From DASXYG01 sp036502625 (lineage in GTDB: Bacteria; Actinomycetota; Actinomycetes; Streptosporangiales; Streptosporangiaceae), in contig DASXYG010000121.1 in the NCBI GenBank assembly GCA_036502625.1, forward strand, positions 1 through 64,000: a DNA stretch of 64,000 bases, in the 5' to 3' direction. The translations under genes were made by a program, and so were the position numbers. Positions 42,901 through 50,998 of this stretch are shown piece after piece (within the stretch, counting starts at the first letter, position 1; every line of letters starts with the position of its first letter). Under the pieces are notes generated by a model. It was not told where the DNA came from and ran no database searches. It saw only the letters and a program-made list of their open reading frames with translations.

Positions 42901-45726
42901 GTCGAGGTTCGCCGCGCGCGCCGCCGGGCCGCCGCGCACCTCGGCCTCGTACGCCAGCCAGGCGTCGAGGATCTGCCGGTAGAGGTTCGCGGCGCCCACC
43001 TCGCCGTCGGCGGACTGCGCGTCGTGCAGCCGGTCGTCGTCGAGGTCGGCGATGAACGCCAGCATGCGCGGGTTGGACGCCAGGCCGAGGAGGTCCTTGA
43101 CGCCGCGGATGAGGTCGAGCCGCGCGTCGGCGCGCGCCTCGTCGCCGTCGTAGGAGTTCACCAGGAACGCGCGCATCTGCGTCTCGGTGAAGTCGCGCAC
43201 CTCCAGCAGCCGCCGGCCCGGGATGGGCTCGACCCGCGCGAGCGCGTCGCGCGCCTGGTCGTCCGACAGCAGCGACCCCGCGCGGCTGGACACGACGATC
43301 TTGGCCTGGCCCTCGGCCGCGCGCATGAGCGTGGCCAGCCGCTCGGCGGCCCGGTCGTACGTCGGGCGTACGGCCATCTCGTCGAAGCCGTCGAACAGCA
43401 GCACGAGCTGGCCCGTGCGCAGCATGTACTTGAACGCGGCCAGGTCGAAGCGCTCCACACCGGACGCGGCGAGGTGCGCGGCGATCAGCTCGTCCAGCGA
43501 CGCCACGGTCTCCAGCGTGCGCAGCTCGATGAGCATGGGCGTGAGGTGCGGCAGCTCGACCGGGAGCCGCCGGGCCAGCTCGCGCATCAGGAACGTCTTG
43601 CCGCGGCCGAAATCGCCGAGGAGCAGCAGGAAGTGGCCCTGGTCGTCGCCCAGCATCCGCAGCACGTCGGCGAAGAGGTCCTCGCCCTCGGCGATGCCGC
43701 CCGTACGGTCGAGGTCGCGGTAGCGCTGCGGTACGTACAGGCCGGGGGTGTAGCGGCGGTCGTGGGTCAGCGCCTCGGTCTGCGCGGCGACGTAGCGGCG
43801 GAGGTCGAGCAGGCCGCGGAACTCGGCGAAGCTGCGCAGCCGCACGCCGCGGCGCATCGCCTCGTCGACCAGCGCCTGGTCCGGCTGCGCGCCGGAGTAG
43901 ACGAGCTGCGAGCCGGGTTCGGGGTCGATGGCGTGCACGCGGCTGACGAAGGCGTCGAGCGCCTCGCGGGTCGGGTCGCCGGGGCACGCGGCGATGCGGA
44001 GCTGCTGGAAGAACCGCTCCTCGCCGTGGGTGAGCAGCAGGTACGGCGGGTCGCCGTCGTAGCGGCGCACGGTGGCGTCGGGGTAGCGCAGCTCGCAGAT
44101 CTCCGCCAGGCGGGTGAGCAGCAGCGACGTCGGGTCGTCGCGGCGGGCCGCGGCCGCGGCCACCACGCCCGTGGCCGGGCGCCGCTTGGAGGCCGTCTCG
44201 CCGGGCGCGGGGAAGGTCGTCTGCGCGGACTTCCAGGTCAGCGCGATCGGCGCGGCCGTTGGCCCGGCCTCCCAGGTCGTGCCGTCGGTGCGGCGGCGCT
44301 CCCAGCGGGTGATCCCGTCGCGGTTCAGCCGCAGCAGCTCGTACCGCGGGCCGTCCGGGTCCGACCCGGTGGCCAGGACCCGCGGGCCGTCCGGCGCGCC
44401 GTCGAGCGTGTCCGCCCCGGCGCTCCCCTGGAGCAGCACGTTCAGCCGCGGCGCGACCGTTCCGGCCAGCCGCCCGGCGTCGGCGACGCCGTCGCCGGAT
44501 CCGGTCACGTCGTGGTGGACGGCGCCGACGCGCAGCCACCCGCGCTCCTCGTACGGCGCGAGCCGCTCGGCGAACCAGGACGCCTGCTCGGTGCCGATCC
44601 AGCCGCCGTCCTCGCCGGAGAGGTGCGACATGGCGATCGTGGAGTTCAGCCCGGCCACGGCGACGCGCAGCTCGGGGATCTCCACGAGCGTCCACGGCAT
44701 GTCGGCCTCGAAGCGCACCTTCTCGGCGTCGCGGTAGAACTCGCCGAACATGCGGGCGTAGTGGCGCCACTTCGGCCAGTACGGCGGCGCCGGCTCGACC
44801 TCGTCGGCCTCGCAGTTCGCGAAGTACGCGCGGCACGCCGACACGCTGACGTCGCGGCCGCCGGGCACCATGACGACCCGGTGGCGGCCGAGGCCGAACG
44901 TGCCGGCCAGGTTGGCGAGCAGCTCGCCGGCGCGGTCGAACTCGCTCGGCCGGGCGCCCGCCGTGAGTCCGCCGCTGACGACGATCAGGTCGGGCCGCGC
45001 GCCGGCGTCGGCGGTCGCGGCCCCGATGTCGGCGACCAGGCCGGCCACCGGGTCGGCCGCCTCCGCGCCCCCGGATTCCGGCTCCGCGAACAGGACGCCG
45101 AGGTCGGCGAGGTGCAGGACGGTCAGCTCCGCCGTCTCGGCGGCGTCCTCGCCGGCGGGCAGCGCGCGGGGGAACTGCGGTCGGCCCTCGATGGCGCGCT
45201 GCTGCTGCCGGGCGATGGGCGCGCCGTGGCCGGGCGCGCCGTACGGGCCCGGCTGGCCGGGCACGCCGGGGAAGCTCGGCTTGACCTCCGGCTTGGCGCG
45301 GCCCTGCACGGCGCCGCGCACCGCGTGGTCGAGCCGGTCGGCCGCGGTGTCCTCGTCCGGCACGCCCACCATGTCGACGTAGGTGATGGCGGCGAGCAGG
45401 CCGGTCGGCTCGCACGGCACCACGCGGATGGGCAGCAGCCTGCGGTTGAGACCGGTGGGGTCGGAGCGGTAGACGGCCTGCCATTCGAGGCGGCCGTAGA
45501 CGGACTGGAGGTACGCCGGGGACAGCACGGCGATCATGCGCGCGGCCTCCTCGACGCCGCGGTGCATGAGCTGGACGAAGTCGGCGCCGCCGACGAAGTC
45601 CCAGGCCTGCATCATGATGTGGTAGCCGGATTCCTCGAGCGTCCAGCCGATCCACTCGGCCCACTCTTGGTCGGCCGGGGCGTAGGAGATGAAGAAGTCC
45701 ACCGTCGCGCCCGTTCCGTCCGTCAC
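39973..45726 (-). CDS. STAND NTPase: TIR, pseudo-phosphoesterase, NACHT, pentapeptide and WD40 protein
   Basis: About 1917 residues. TIR domain at 9-140: FFISYAPADQEW and the putative NADase Glu81 in GRLEWQ. Calcineurin-phosphoesterase-like domain at 200-480 with its metal ligands replaced. Degenerate PD-(D/E)xK-like segment at 533-650. NACHT ATPase at 690-1030 with Walker A GDFGRGKT (Lys710), Walker B LLFDGFDE (Asp779, Asp782, Glu783) and VSSRAG. Sixteen pentapeptide repeats at 1098-1178. About 15 WD40 blades from 1236, then a conserved GRYKLSGDPAGKFWH tail. STAND proteins bind a trigger through their repeats, oligomerise by NACHT and fire an effector; here the effector is probably TIR-mediated NAD+ cleavage. 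The GTG at 45726 is uncertain; GTG at 45741 is the alternative. An anti-phage role is inferred. Confidence 0.88.
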   Translation of the reverse strand: MTDGTGATVDFFISYAPADQEWAEWIGWTLEESGYHIMMQAWDFVGGADFVQLMHRGVEEAARMIAVLSPAYLQSVYGRLEWQAVYRSDPTGLNRRLLPIRVVPCEPTGLLAAITYVDMVGVPDEDTAADRLDHAVRGAVQGRAKPEVKPSFPGVPGQPGPYGAPGHGAPIARQQQRAIEGRPQFPRALPAGEDAAETAELTVLHLADLGVLFAEPESGGAEAADPVAGLVADIGAATADAGARPDLIVVSGGLTAGARPSEFDRAGELLANLAGTFGLGRHRVVMVPGGRDVSVSACRAYFANCEADEVEPAPPYWPKWRHYARMFGEFYRDAEKVRFEADMPWTLVEIPELRVAVAGLNSTIAMSHLSGEDGGWIGTEQASWFAERLAPYEERGWLRVGAVHHDVTGSGDGVADAGRLAGTVAPRLNVLLQGSAGADTLDGAPDGPRVLATGSDPDGPRYELLRLNRDGITRWERRRTDGTTWEAGPTAAPIALTWKSAQTTFPAPGETASKRRPATGVVAAAAARRDDPTSLLLTRLAEICELRYPDATVRRYDGDPPYLLLTHGEERFFQQLRIAACPGDPTREALDAFVSRVHAIDPEPGSQLVYSGAQPDQALVDEAMRRGVRLRSFAEFRGLLDLRRYVAAQTEALTHDRRYTPGLYVPQRYRDLDRTGGIAEGEDLFADVLRMLGDDQGHFLLLLGDFGRGKTFLMRELARRLPVELPHLTPMLIELRTLETVASLDELIAAHLAASGVERFDLAAFKYMLRTGQLVLLFDGFDEMAVRPTYDRAAERLATLMRAAEGQAKIVVSSRAGSLLSDDQARDALARVEPIPGRRLLEVRDFTETQMRAFLVNSYDGDEARADARLDLIRGVKDLLGLASNPRMLAFIADLDDDRLHDAQSADGEVGAANLYRQILDAWLAYEAEVRGGPAARAANLDKARRWEAVMALALRLWDSDRPYVTLADLTDVAGDVIAGLTERRLTAEQAAHVVGSGTLLVRAGEGAFTFVHNSVMEWLVAAEIAQRLGRGETDPEPLRGRVISALMADFLVDLAGYRQCRAWAERTLADSKAAEAARANALKISGRVREPTGVPVNLRGVNFRGVDLSGRDLRRADLSGADLTDARLVGTDLEGARLIGTKLAGARLDRARMLRADLSGADLTGARLLGTDLRETVTAGATWRRATLVAVEGQAELAASDGLAGAAVVPGTDVETELAPATVGIAHSFRNGALPGLLAFSPDGGVLAVGDETGAVVICDAYHGAGLRTLTGHSDRVYTLAFNPSGDRLVTAGLDEEVRLWDPMTGECVQLLGGHATPVWSVQFSPDGTQLVTADADGVVREWDPTTGECRRTHDDHEGSVWSVRFAPDGSTLVTAGDDHAVPVYDTRTGEHLRTLRGHAAPIWWAHFNGDGSLLATCDAQGEVRLSSVETGHCLRTLRGHHGPVWSAAFSPDGALIATAGDDHTVRVFETETGECLHVLEGHTGPVWVAVFSPDGARLVTASSDHDLRVWDPRGGEPLRTLRGHTGPVWACAFSADGSLLASTSNDDTVLIWDPATGARRDKLAGHIERLSSVVYHPEGRLLLSTSNDGRAHLWDPATGAYRHALPGHTGRIGSAEFTPDGALVAIPGNLGDVRMWDVETGRHHHSLGADTDQVWAVAFSPNGRMLATATDDDSVRLWTVNTDRLIRTLAGHTGRVRSLSFSADGSTLASACDDRTVRLWNPATGRCRHVLDGHGDRVWQVAFSPDGSLLASASYDATVRLWDPVTGRPTRALLGHAGRVRSVAFSPDGRLLATSGDDRTVRLWDVAAGGELWTLRDYTDPARSVAFSPDGAQLATASDDGAVRLWDIRDGAPVSRVMLIGLPDGWAAASRDGRYKLSGDPAGKFWHVVGLCRFEPGELDPYVPDIRRLDDDAHF

Positions 45727-45787
45727 TTTCAGTCCCGGCACGCGGTCAGTATGTCGCGCGAGTGGTCGTTCCCGCACCCCGTCATCG

Positions 45788-45844
45788 CCCGGCCACGCGC
45801 CGCACACGGCCGTTCCCGCAGGGCATGTGCGGTGCGTGGCCGGG
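45788..45844. repeat. 19-bp inverted repeat upstream of the STAND gene
   Basis: CCCGGCCACGCGCCGCACA (45788-45806) pairs with TGTGCGGTGCGTGGCCGGG (45826-45844), 18 of 19 positions, the exception being a G-U in RNA. The 19-base loop contains CGTTCCCGCA, which also occurs as a direct repeat at 45767-45776. The element lies in the divergent promoter region between the STAND gene and the SLC13-type carrier. It could be a leader hairpin of the STAND mRNA or an operator. Confidence 0.75.
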
Positions 45845-45896
45845 ATCGGCGCGCCTCCCGTACGGCTATAACATCTGCGGCGATGGGCGGACGCAG

Positions 45897-47129
45897 ATGG
45901 TGAACCCGACGGCGCCGCGGCCCGCGTGGCCGCGCCGCGTACCGGTGCTGGACTGGATCCGCGTCGGCCTGTTCGTCCTCGGCGGCGTGTGCGTGGCCAC
46001 GGGGCTGCTGCCGTTCGCCGAGGCCGAGGCCACGATGCGGCGCGTCCTGCCGATCCTGGCGTTCCTCGCGACGGTGATCATCCTGGCCGAGCTGACCGCC
46101 GAGGCCGGCGTGTTCGACGTGATCGCGGCGCGCATCGCGATCGCCGGGCGCGGCCGCTTCGTCGCGCTGTTCGGCATGTGCGGCGCGTTCGCCGCCGTCA
46201 CGACCATCGCGCTCAACCTCGACACCACGGCCGTGCTGCTGTTCCCCGTCATGCTCGCCACGGCCCGCAAGGTCGGCATGCCGGGGCTGCCGCTGGCGAT
46301 GACGACGCTGTGGCTGGCCAACACCGCGAGCCTGCTCCTGCCGGTCTCGAACCTGACGAACCTCCTGGCCGCCAACCGCGTCGACCTCGGCGTCACCGAG
46401 TACGCCCAGGTGATGGGCCTGCCGCAGGTCGCGTCGATCGCCGTCACGATGGTGTGCCTGTGGGCCTTCTACTGGCGGCCCGGCGTCCGCGGCCCCGGCG
46501 CCGGCGGGCCGCTCGGCCACCGCTACACCGTGCCGCCGCCGCACACGCCGCGCGACCGTACGCTCTTCTGGACCGCCGCGGGCGCCTGCGTCGTGTTCCT
46601 CGTGTGCGTGGCGGTGAACGCGCCGCTGCAGATCGCCTCGACGATCTGCGCGGCGCTGCTCGCGGTGGCCTTCGCCGTACGGATGCGCGACCGGCTGCGC
46701 TGGAGCCTGCTCCCCTGGCGGCTGCTGATCTTCGTGACGGGCCTGTTCCTGGTCGTCCAGACGATCAGCGCGCACGGCCTCGACGACGTGATGCGGGCGC
46801 TGATCGGCCCGGACGGCGGCCCGGCCGGGGTGTTCCGTGCGGCCGGAACCGGCGCGGGCGCGGCCAACCTGGTCAACAACCTCCCGTCGTACCTCGCGGG
46901 CGAGGCCGCGGTGCCGGTCGCCAACCACACGCAATTGCTCGGGCTGCTGATCGGCACGAACGTCGGCCCGCTCGTCACCCCGTGGGCGTCGCTGGCCACG
47001 CTGCTCTGCTACGAGCGGGCGCGCACCGACGGCGTCCGCATCCCGCTCGCCAGGTTCGTGCTGACGGGCCTGGTCACGGCGGTGGCCACGCTGCTCGCCT
47101 CGATCGCCGCGCTGGTGCTCACGGGCTGA
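45897..47129 (+). CDS. ArsB/NhaD (SLC13-like) membrane transporter
   Basis: A 410-residue carrier with 11-12 helices. The two re-entrant signature segments of the ion transporter superfamily are visible: TASLLLPVSNLTNLLAANRV in the first half and ANLVNNLPSYLAGEA in the second. ALNLDTTAVLLFPVML also matches the ArsB/NhaD group. Possible substrates are arsenite, dicarboxylates or Na+/H+ exchange; no ars genes are adjacent. A TATAAC -10-like box lies near 45867, so the leader is short. Its last 11 bases overlap the convergent deformylase gene. Confidence 0.82.
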   Translation: MVNPTAPRPAWPRRVPVLDWIRVGLFVLGGVCVATGLLPFAEAEATMRRVLPILAFLATVIILAELTAEAGVFDVIAARIAIAGRGRFVALFGMCGAFAAVTTIALNLDTTAVLLFPVMLATARKVGMPGLPLAMTTLWLANTASLLLPVSNLTNLLAANRVDLGVTEYAQVMGLPQVASIAVTMVCLWAFYWRPGVRGPGAGGPLGHRYTVPPPHTPRDRTLFWTAAGACVVFLVCVAVNAPLQIASTICAALLAVAFAVRMRDRLRWSLLPWRLLIFVTGLFLVVQTISAHGLDDVMRALIGPDGGPAGVFRAAGTGAGAANLVNNLPSYLAGEAAVPVANHTQLLGLLIGTNVGPLVTPWASLATLLCYERARTDGVRIPLARFVLTGLVTAVATLLASIAALVLTG

Positions 47130-47622
47130 CCGGCGGCCAGCGCGCGTCGATCTCCCGCTGCGCGGCCGTACGCGCGGCCTCGTCGAGCCGGTCGAGGAAC
47201 AGCACGCCGTCGAGGTGGTCGAGCTCGTGCTGGAGGCAGCGCGCCATCGGCCCGGTCAGCCGCACCTTCACGGGGCGGCCCGCGGTGTCCGAACCGCGCG
47301 CCGTGACCGCGTACGCGCGGCGCAGCGGCGCCCAAACGCCGGGCGCGGACAGGCACCCCTCGTCGCCGTCCTGCCCCTGCTCGGACAGCTCCAGGACGGG
47401 GTTCACCAGGTGGCCGCGCAGGCCGGTGCCGTTGTCGTAGACGACGACCCGTACGCCCTCGCCGATCTGCGGCGCCGCCAGCCCGGCGCGGCCCGGCACG
47501 GCGTGCAGCGTGCGCATCATCTCCTTGACCAGGGCGCGCAGCGGCTTGCCGAACTCCGTGACCGGCGCCGCGCGCGTGCGCAGGATCGGTTCCCCGATGA
47601 GCAGTATCGGCCGGACGGCCAC
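47119..47622 (-). CDS. def: Peptide deformylase
   Basis: A 167-residue metalloenzyme that removes the N-formyl group from nascent proteins. All three motifs are present: AGLAAPQIG (46-54), DEGCLSAPG with metal Cys90, and QHELDHLDG with His132, Glu133 and His136. Motif 1 reads RAGLAAPQ rather than the usual GVGLAAPQ. The GTG start follows a GGGAG site. Its 3' end overlaps the convergent carrier gene by 11 bases. Actinomycetes usually have several deformylases, so this may be a secondary copy. Confidence 0.93.
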   Translation of the reverse strand: MAVRPILLIGEPILRTRAAPVTEFGKPLRALVKEMMRTLHAVPGRAGLAAPQIGEGVRVVVYDNGTGLRGHLVNPVLELSEQGQDGDEGCLSAPGVWAPLRRAYAVTARGSDTAGRPVKVRLTGPMARCLQHELDHLDGVLFLDRLDEAARTAAQREIDARWPPVSP

Positions 47623-47837
47623 ATGATCTCCCAGCGTGTCGGCGGCGGTCGACGCCTTCTCCCGTACGGACGGCGCGGTTATCCCCCGGCGCCGGCCGCC
47701 GTGAACTGGCGTAGCAGCGACGTTAGCTTCACGTCACCGTCTGTGACCGGACGCGGCGCCGGGCGCGGGCGAACCGGCCCTGACATGTGTCCGTCAGATG
47801 CGGACAAACATCGGGAATTGCCGTTACATTCGTCGGC

Positions 47838-48695
47838 GTGTCCGACGCGCGAGACGAACTGACCCCCGCATCCGGCGGCCGCTCCCCCGACAGGGACCGG
47901 GCGTCCACCGTGATCGACCCCACCGTGCCGAGCACGGCCCGGATGTACGACTACTACCTGGGCGGCAAGGACAACTTCGCCGCCGACCGCGACGCCGCGG
48001 AGGCCGTGCTGTCGGCCGCGCCCGAGGTGCGCATGCTGGCCAGGGAGAACCGCGCGTTCCTGATCCGCGCGGTGCGCTACCTCGCCGAGCAGGGCGTCAC
48101 GCAGATCCTCGACATCGGCACGGGCATCCCCACCTCGCCGAACGTCCACGAGGTGGCGCGGTCGATCGCGCCGGAGACCCGCATCGTGTACGTCGACAAC
48201 GACCCGATCGTGCTGGCGCACAACCGGGCGCTGCGCGCGGCCGACGGCGTGGCCTGCATCCGCGGCGACATGCGCGACCCGGCCACGTTCGCCGACGACC
48301 CGGTCCTGCACGACCTGATCGACTTCGACCGCCCCGTCGCCGTGCTGTTCGCGTCCGTGCTGCACTTCATGACCGACGCCGAGGACCCGCACGCCATCGT
48401 CGGGTTCTGGCGCGACCGAATCGTCCCCGGCAGCTATCTGCTGGTCTCGCACATCACCGGCGAATCGCGCCCGACGGCCTCGGCCGACGCCGCGAGCGCG
48501 TACACCACGGCGCGCGCCTCGTCCTCGGCGACGCTCCGCAGCCGCGCCGACATCCAGCGCCTGTTCGACGGCTTCACGCTCGTCGACCCGCCGGGCCGGC
48601 TCGTCTACCTCCCCGAATGGCACCCCGACGACCCGGGGAACGTCGTCGACCCGGAGCTGGTCTGGATGCTCGCGGGGGTCGGCCGCCGCGTCTGA
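47838..48695 (+). CDS. DUF574 family SAM-dependent methyltransferase
   Basis: A 285-residue protein of the actinobacterial DUF574/methyltransferase_19 family. Diagnostic segments are STARMYDYYLGGKDNFAADR, ILDIGTGIPTSPNVHEVAR (SAM motif I), YVDNDPIVLAHNRAL and VLHFMTD. Many near-identical paralogues occur in streptomycetes and relatives; their substrate is unknown. The GTG start sits only seven bases after a TACATT -10-like box, so the mRNA is probably leaderless. Confidence 0.9.
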   Translation: MSDARDELTPASGGRSPDRDRASTVIDPTVPSTARMYDYYLGGKDNFAADRDAAEAVLSAAPEVRMLARENRAFLIRAVRYLAEQGVTQILDIGTGIPTSPNVHEVARSIAPETRIVYVDNDPIVLAHNRALRAADGVACIRGDMRDPATFADDPVLHDLIDFDRPVAVLFASVLHFMTDAEDPHAIVGFWRDRIVPGSYLLVSHITGESRPTASADAASAYTTARASSSATLRSRADIQRLFDGFTLVDPPGRLVYLPEWHPDDPGNVVDPELVWMLAGVGRRV

Positions 48696-48784
48696 CCCGC
48701 CGTAGACCCTCATATTGCGCGCCCGTATTTTTGCCGGACACGAATCATTGCGCGGCGCGCACGTTTTGCCGTACGGTTCTCGGC

Positions 48785-49426
48785 ATGGCGGACAACGACG
48801 CACCCGGGCTGCGCGAGCGCAAGAAGCTGGCCACCCGCGCGGCGATCAGCGACGCGGCGCTGCGGCTCGCGATCGCGCACGGGTTCGACAACGTGCTGGT
48901 GGAGGACATCGCCGCGGCGGCGAACGTCTCGCCGCGGACGTTCAACAACTACTTCTCCAGCAAGCAGGAGGCCATCGTCTCCCGGGCGCTCGACCGCGCC
49001 AGGCGCGCCGCCGACGTGCTGCGCGAGCGGCCCGCGGGCGAACCCCTGTGGGAGGCGCTGACCGACGCGGTGATCGCGCCGTACGAGGGCGCCGCCATGC
49101 CCGATCTGGACCGCCTGGCAGGCATTCGCCTGCTCATGGACACACCCGCCCTGCGCGCGGAGCTCACGCGCGTGTTCACCGGAAGCCAGCGCGAACTGGC
49201 CGCCGCGATCGCCGAGCGCACCGGGCTCGACGCCGAACGCGACCTCTACCCGGCCCTGGTCGCGGGGGTCGCGACCGCGGCCGAGGGCGTCGCCATGGAG
49301 CGCTGGCTGCGGGCCGACCCGCCCATCGCCATCGACCGGGAGCTGCGCGACGCCCTCGGGCAGGTCGCCGCCGGCCTGCCCGTCCCCGCCCCCCGGCGGA
49401 CGAAAGGAACCCACCGTGACCACTGA
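48785..49426 (+). CDS. TetR-family transcriptional regulator
   Basis: A 213-residue repressor with the helix-turn-helix LRERKKLATRAAISDAALRL, VEDIAAAANVSPRTFNNYFS and SKQEAIVSRAL in the first 70 residues. The ligand domain contains a C-terminal region common in regulators next to flavin monooxygenases. Its stop lies inside the monooxygenase start region (11-base overlap), so the regulator and its likely targets form one operon. Confidence 0.9.
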   Translation: MADNDAPGLRERKKLATRAAISDAALRLAIAHGFDNVLVEDIAAAANVSPRTFNNYFSSKQEAIVSRALDRARRAADVLRERPAGEPLWEALTDAVIAPYEGAAMPDLDRLAGIRLLMDTPALRAELTRVFTGSQRELAAAIAERTGLDAERDLYPALVAGVATAAEGVAMERWLRADPPIAIDRELRDALGQVAAGLPVPAPRRTKGTHRDH

Positions 49427-50972
49427 CGTCCTGATCGCGGGCGGCGGTCCGAACGGGCTGATGCTCGCCTGCGAGCTCGCCCTCAACGGGGTGCGCCCGG
49501 TCCTGCTGGAACGTGAGGCGGACCGCGACCGGCCCATCCGCGCGAACGGGCTCATCGGCCGCGTCGCGCACGTCTTCGACCGGCGCGGCCTGCTCGCCCG
49601 CCTCGGCCTCGGCGACGACCCGCCGGCGCCCACACCGTTCTTCCAGTTCGGCGGCCTGCCGCTGGACCTGCGCGCGGTGCCGGGCAACCCGATGACCGGC
49701 GTGCCCGTGCCGCAGCCGCGCGTGGAGGCGATGCTGGAGGAGCGGGCGCGCGAGCTCGGCGTGGAGATCCGCCGCGGCCACGAGCTGACCGCGCAGCACG
49801 ACACCGGTACGTCCGTGTCCTGCGAGGTCGCCGGGCCGGACGGCGCCTACCGCATCGACGCGCGCTGGCTGGTCGGCGCGGACGGCTCGCGCAGCCTCGT
49901 CCGCAAGACCTCCGGCATCGGCTTCCCCGGCACGAGCCGCCCCGACTTCGTCTCCCGCATCGCCGAGGTGGTGCTCCCGGACGGGTACCTGGACCCGACC
50001 GGCCTCGGCCTGAACGTGCCCGGCGTGGGCCGCCTGCCCATGGGCTTCACCCGTACGGCCGGCGGCGTGTTCTCCACCGCGTCGTTCGCCCCGGGCATCC
50101 AGTTGGTCGGCTCCAACGAGTGGGACCAGCCGCCGCCCGACCCGGACGTCCCGATGAGCCTGGACGAGCTGCGCGCCAGCGTGCGCCGGGTGATCGGCGC
50201 CGACCTCCCGATGACCGCGCCCGAGGGGCCGGGACCGTACCGGATGTACCGGCACACGCTGGAGAGCCGCCACGCCGACCGCTACCGCGCGGGCCGGGTG
50301 CTGCTGGTCGGCGACGCCGCGCACATCCAGTTCGGCATCGGCGGGCCGGGGCTGAACCTCGGCCTCCAGGACGCCGCCAACCTCGGCTGGAAGCTGGCGG
50401 CCGTGGTCGGCGGGGCGGCGCCGGACGACCTGCTCGACACGTACGACGCCGAGCGGCGCCCGGTCGCCGGGCGCGTCCTGATGCAGACGCGCGCGCAGGT
50501 CGCGCTGCTGGCCCCCGGCGAGGAGACCACGGCGCTGCGCGAGCTGTTCGGCGAGCTGCTGACCGACCCGGCCGCCACGGCGCGCATCGCGAACACCATG
50601 GCCGGCGCCGACACCCGGTACGACACCCGCGTGACCGACCCGGCGCCGCACCCGCTGGCCGGCGGCTGGGCCGACGACCTCCCGCTGGCCACCGAGGCCG
50701 GGCCCACCCGGCTCGCGGTGCTCCAGCGCGGCGGCCGCCCCCTGCTGCTCGACCTGGCGGGGCGCCCCGAGGTGGCCGAGGCCGCCGCGGGCTGGAAGGA
50801 CCGCGTCGACCTGGTCACCGCGCGCATCGCCGGCGCGGCCGTCCCGGTGGACGCCCTGCTCGTACGGCCGGACGGTTATCTCGCATGGGCGGTCGGCGCC
50901 GACGCCCCGCCCGACACCGCGCTGCGCGGCCTGCGCGCCGCGCTCACCACCTGGTTCGGCCCGGCCCGATGA
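49416..50972 (+). CDS. FAD-dependent aromatic monooxygenase
   Basis: A 518-residue class A flavoprotein hydroxylase. The dinucleotide motif is VLIAGGGPNGLMLACELAL, DG motif LVGADGSRSLVRK and the GD motif LLVGDAAHIQFGIGGPGLN, in family order, plus a thioredoxin-like C-terminal region. Relatives include PgaE-type polyketide hydroxylases, pentachlorophenol monooxygenase and rifampicin monooxygenase. The GTG start follows AAAGGAA. It is translationally coupled to the TetR gene before it and followed by an alpha/beta hydrolase, so the trio may detoxify an aromatic compound. Confidence 0.9.
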   Translation: MTTDVLIAGGGPNGLMLACELALNGVRPVLLEREADRDRPIRANGLIGRVAHVFDRRGLLARLGLGDDPPAPTPFFQFGGLPLDLRAVPGNPMTGVPVPQPRVEAMLEERARELGVEIRRGHELTAQHDTGTSVSCEVAGPDGAYRIDARWLVGADGSRSLVRKTSGIGFPGTSRPDFVSRIAEVVLPDGYLDPTGLGLNVPGVGRLPMGFTRTAGGVFSTASFAPGIQLVGSNEWDQPPPDPDVPMSLDELRASVRRVIGADLPMTAPEGPGPYRMYRHTLESRHADRYRAGRVLLVGDAAHIQFGIGGPGLNLGLQDAANLGWKLAAVVGGAAPDDLLDTYDAERRPVAGRVLMQTRAQVALLAPGEETTALRELFGELLTDPAATARIANTMAGADTRYDTRVTDPAPHPLAGGWADDLPLATEAGPTRLAVLQRGGRPLLLDLAGRPEVAEAAAGWKDRVDLVTARIAGAAVPVDALLVRPDGYLAWAVGADAPPDTALRGLRAALTTWFGPAR

Positions 50973-50998
50973 CCGGACCCGAAAACACGGGAGCAGCG

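Noticed and set aside
39757..45903. A very long open frame on the plus strand opposite the STAND gene
   Set aside because: High GC leaves stop codons rare on the opposite strand. Its product is a low-complexity mix of R, G, A and V with no domains, while the minus strand gives clear TIR, NACHT and WD40 motifs.
45897..47129. Assignment of the ArsB-like carrier as an arsenite pump
   Set aside because: No arsR, arsC or arsA gene is adjacent and the family also covers dicarboxylate and sodium carriers, so only the superfamily is claimed.
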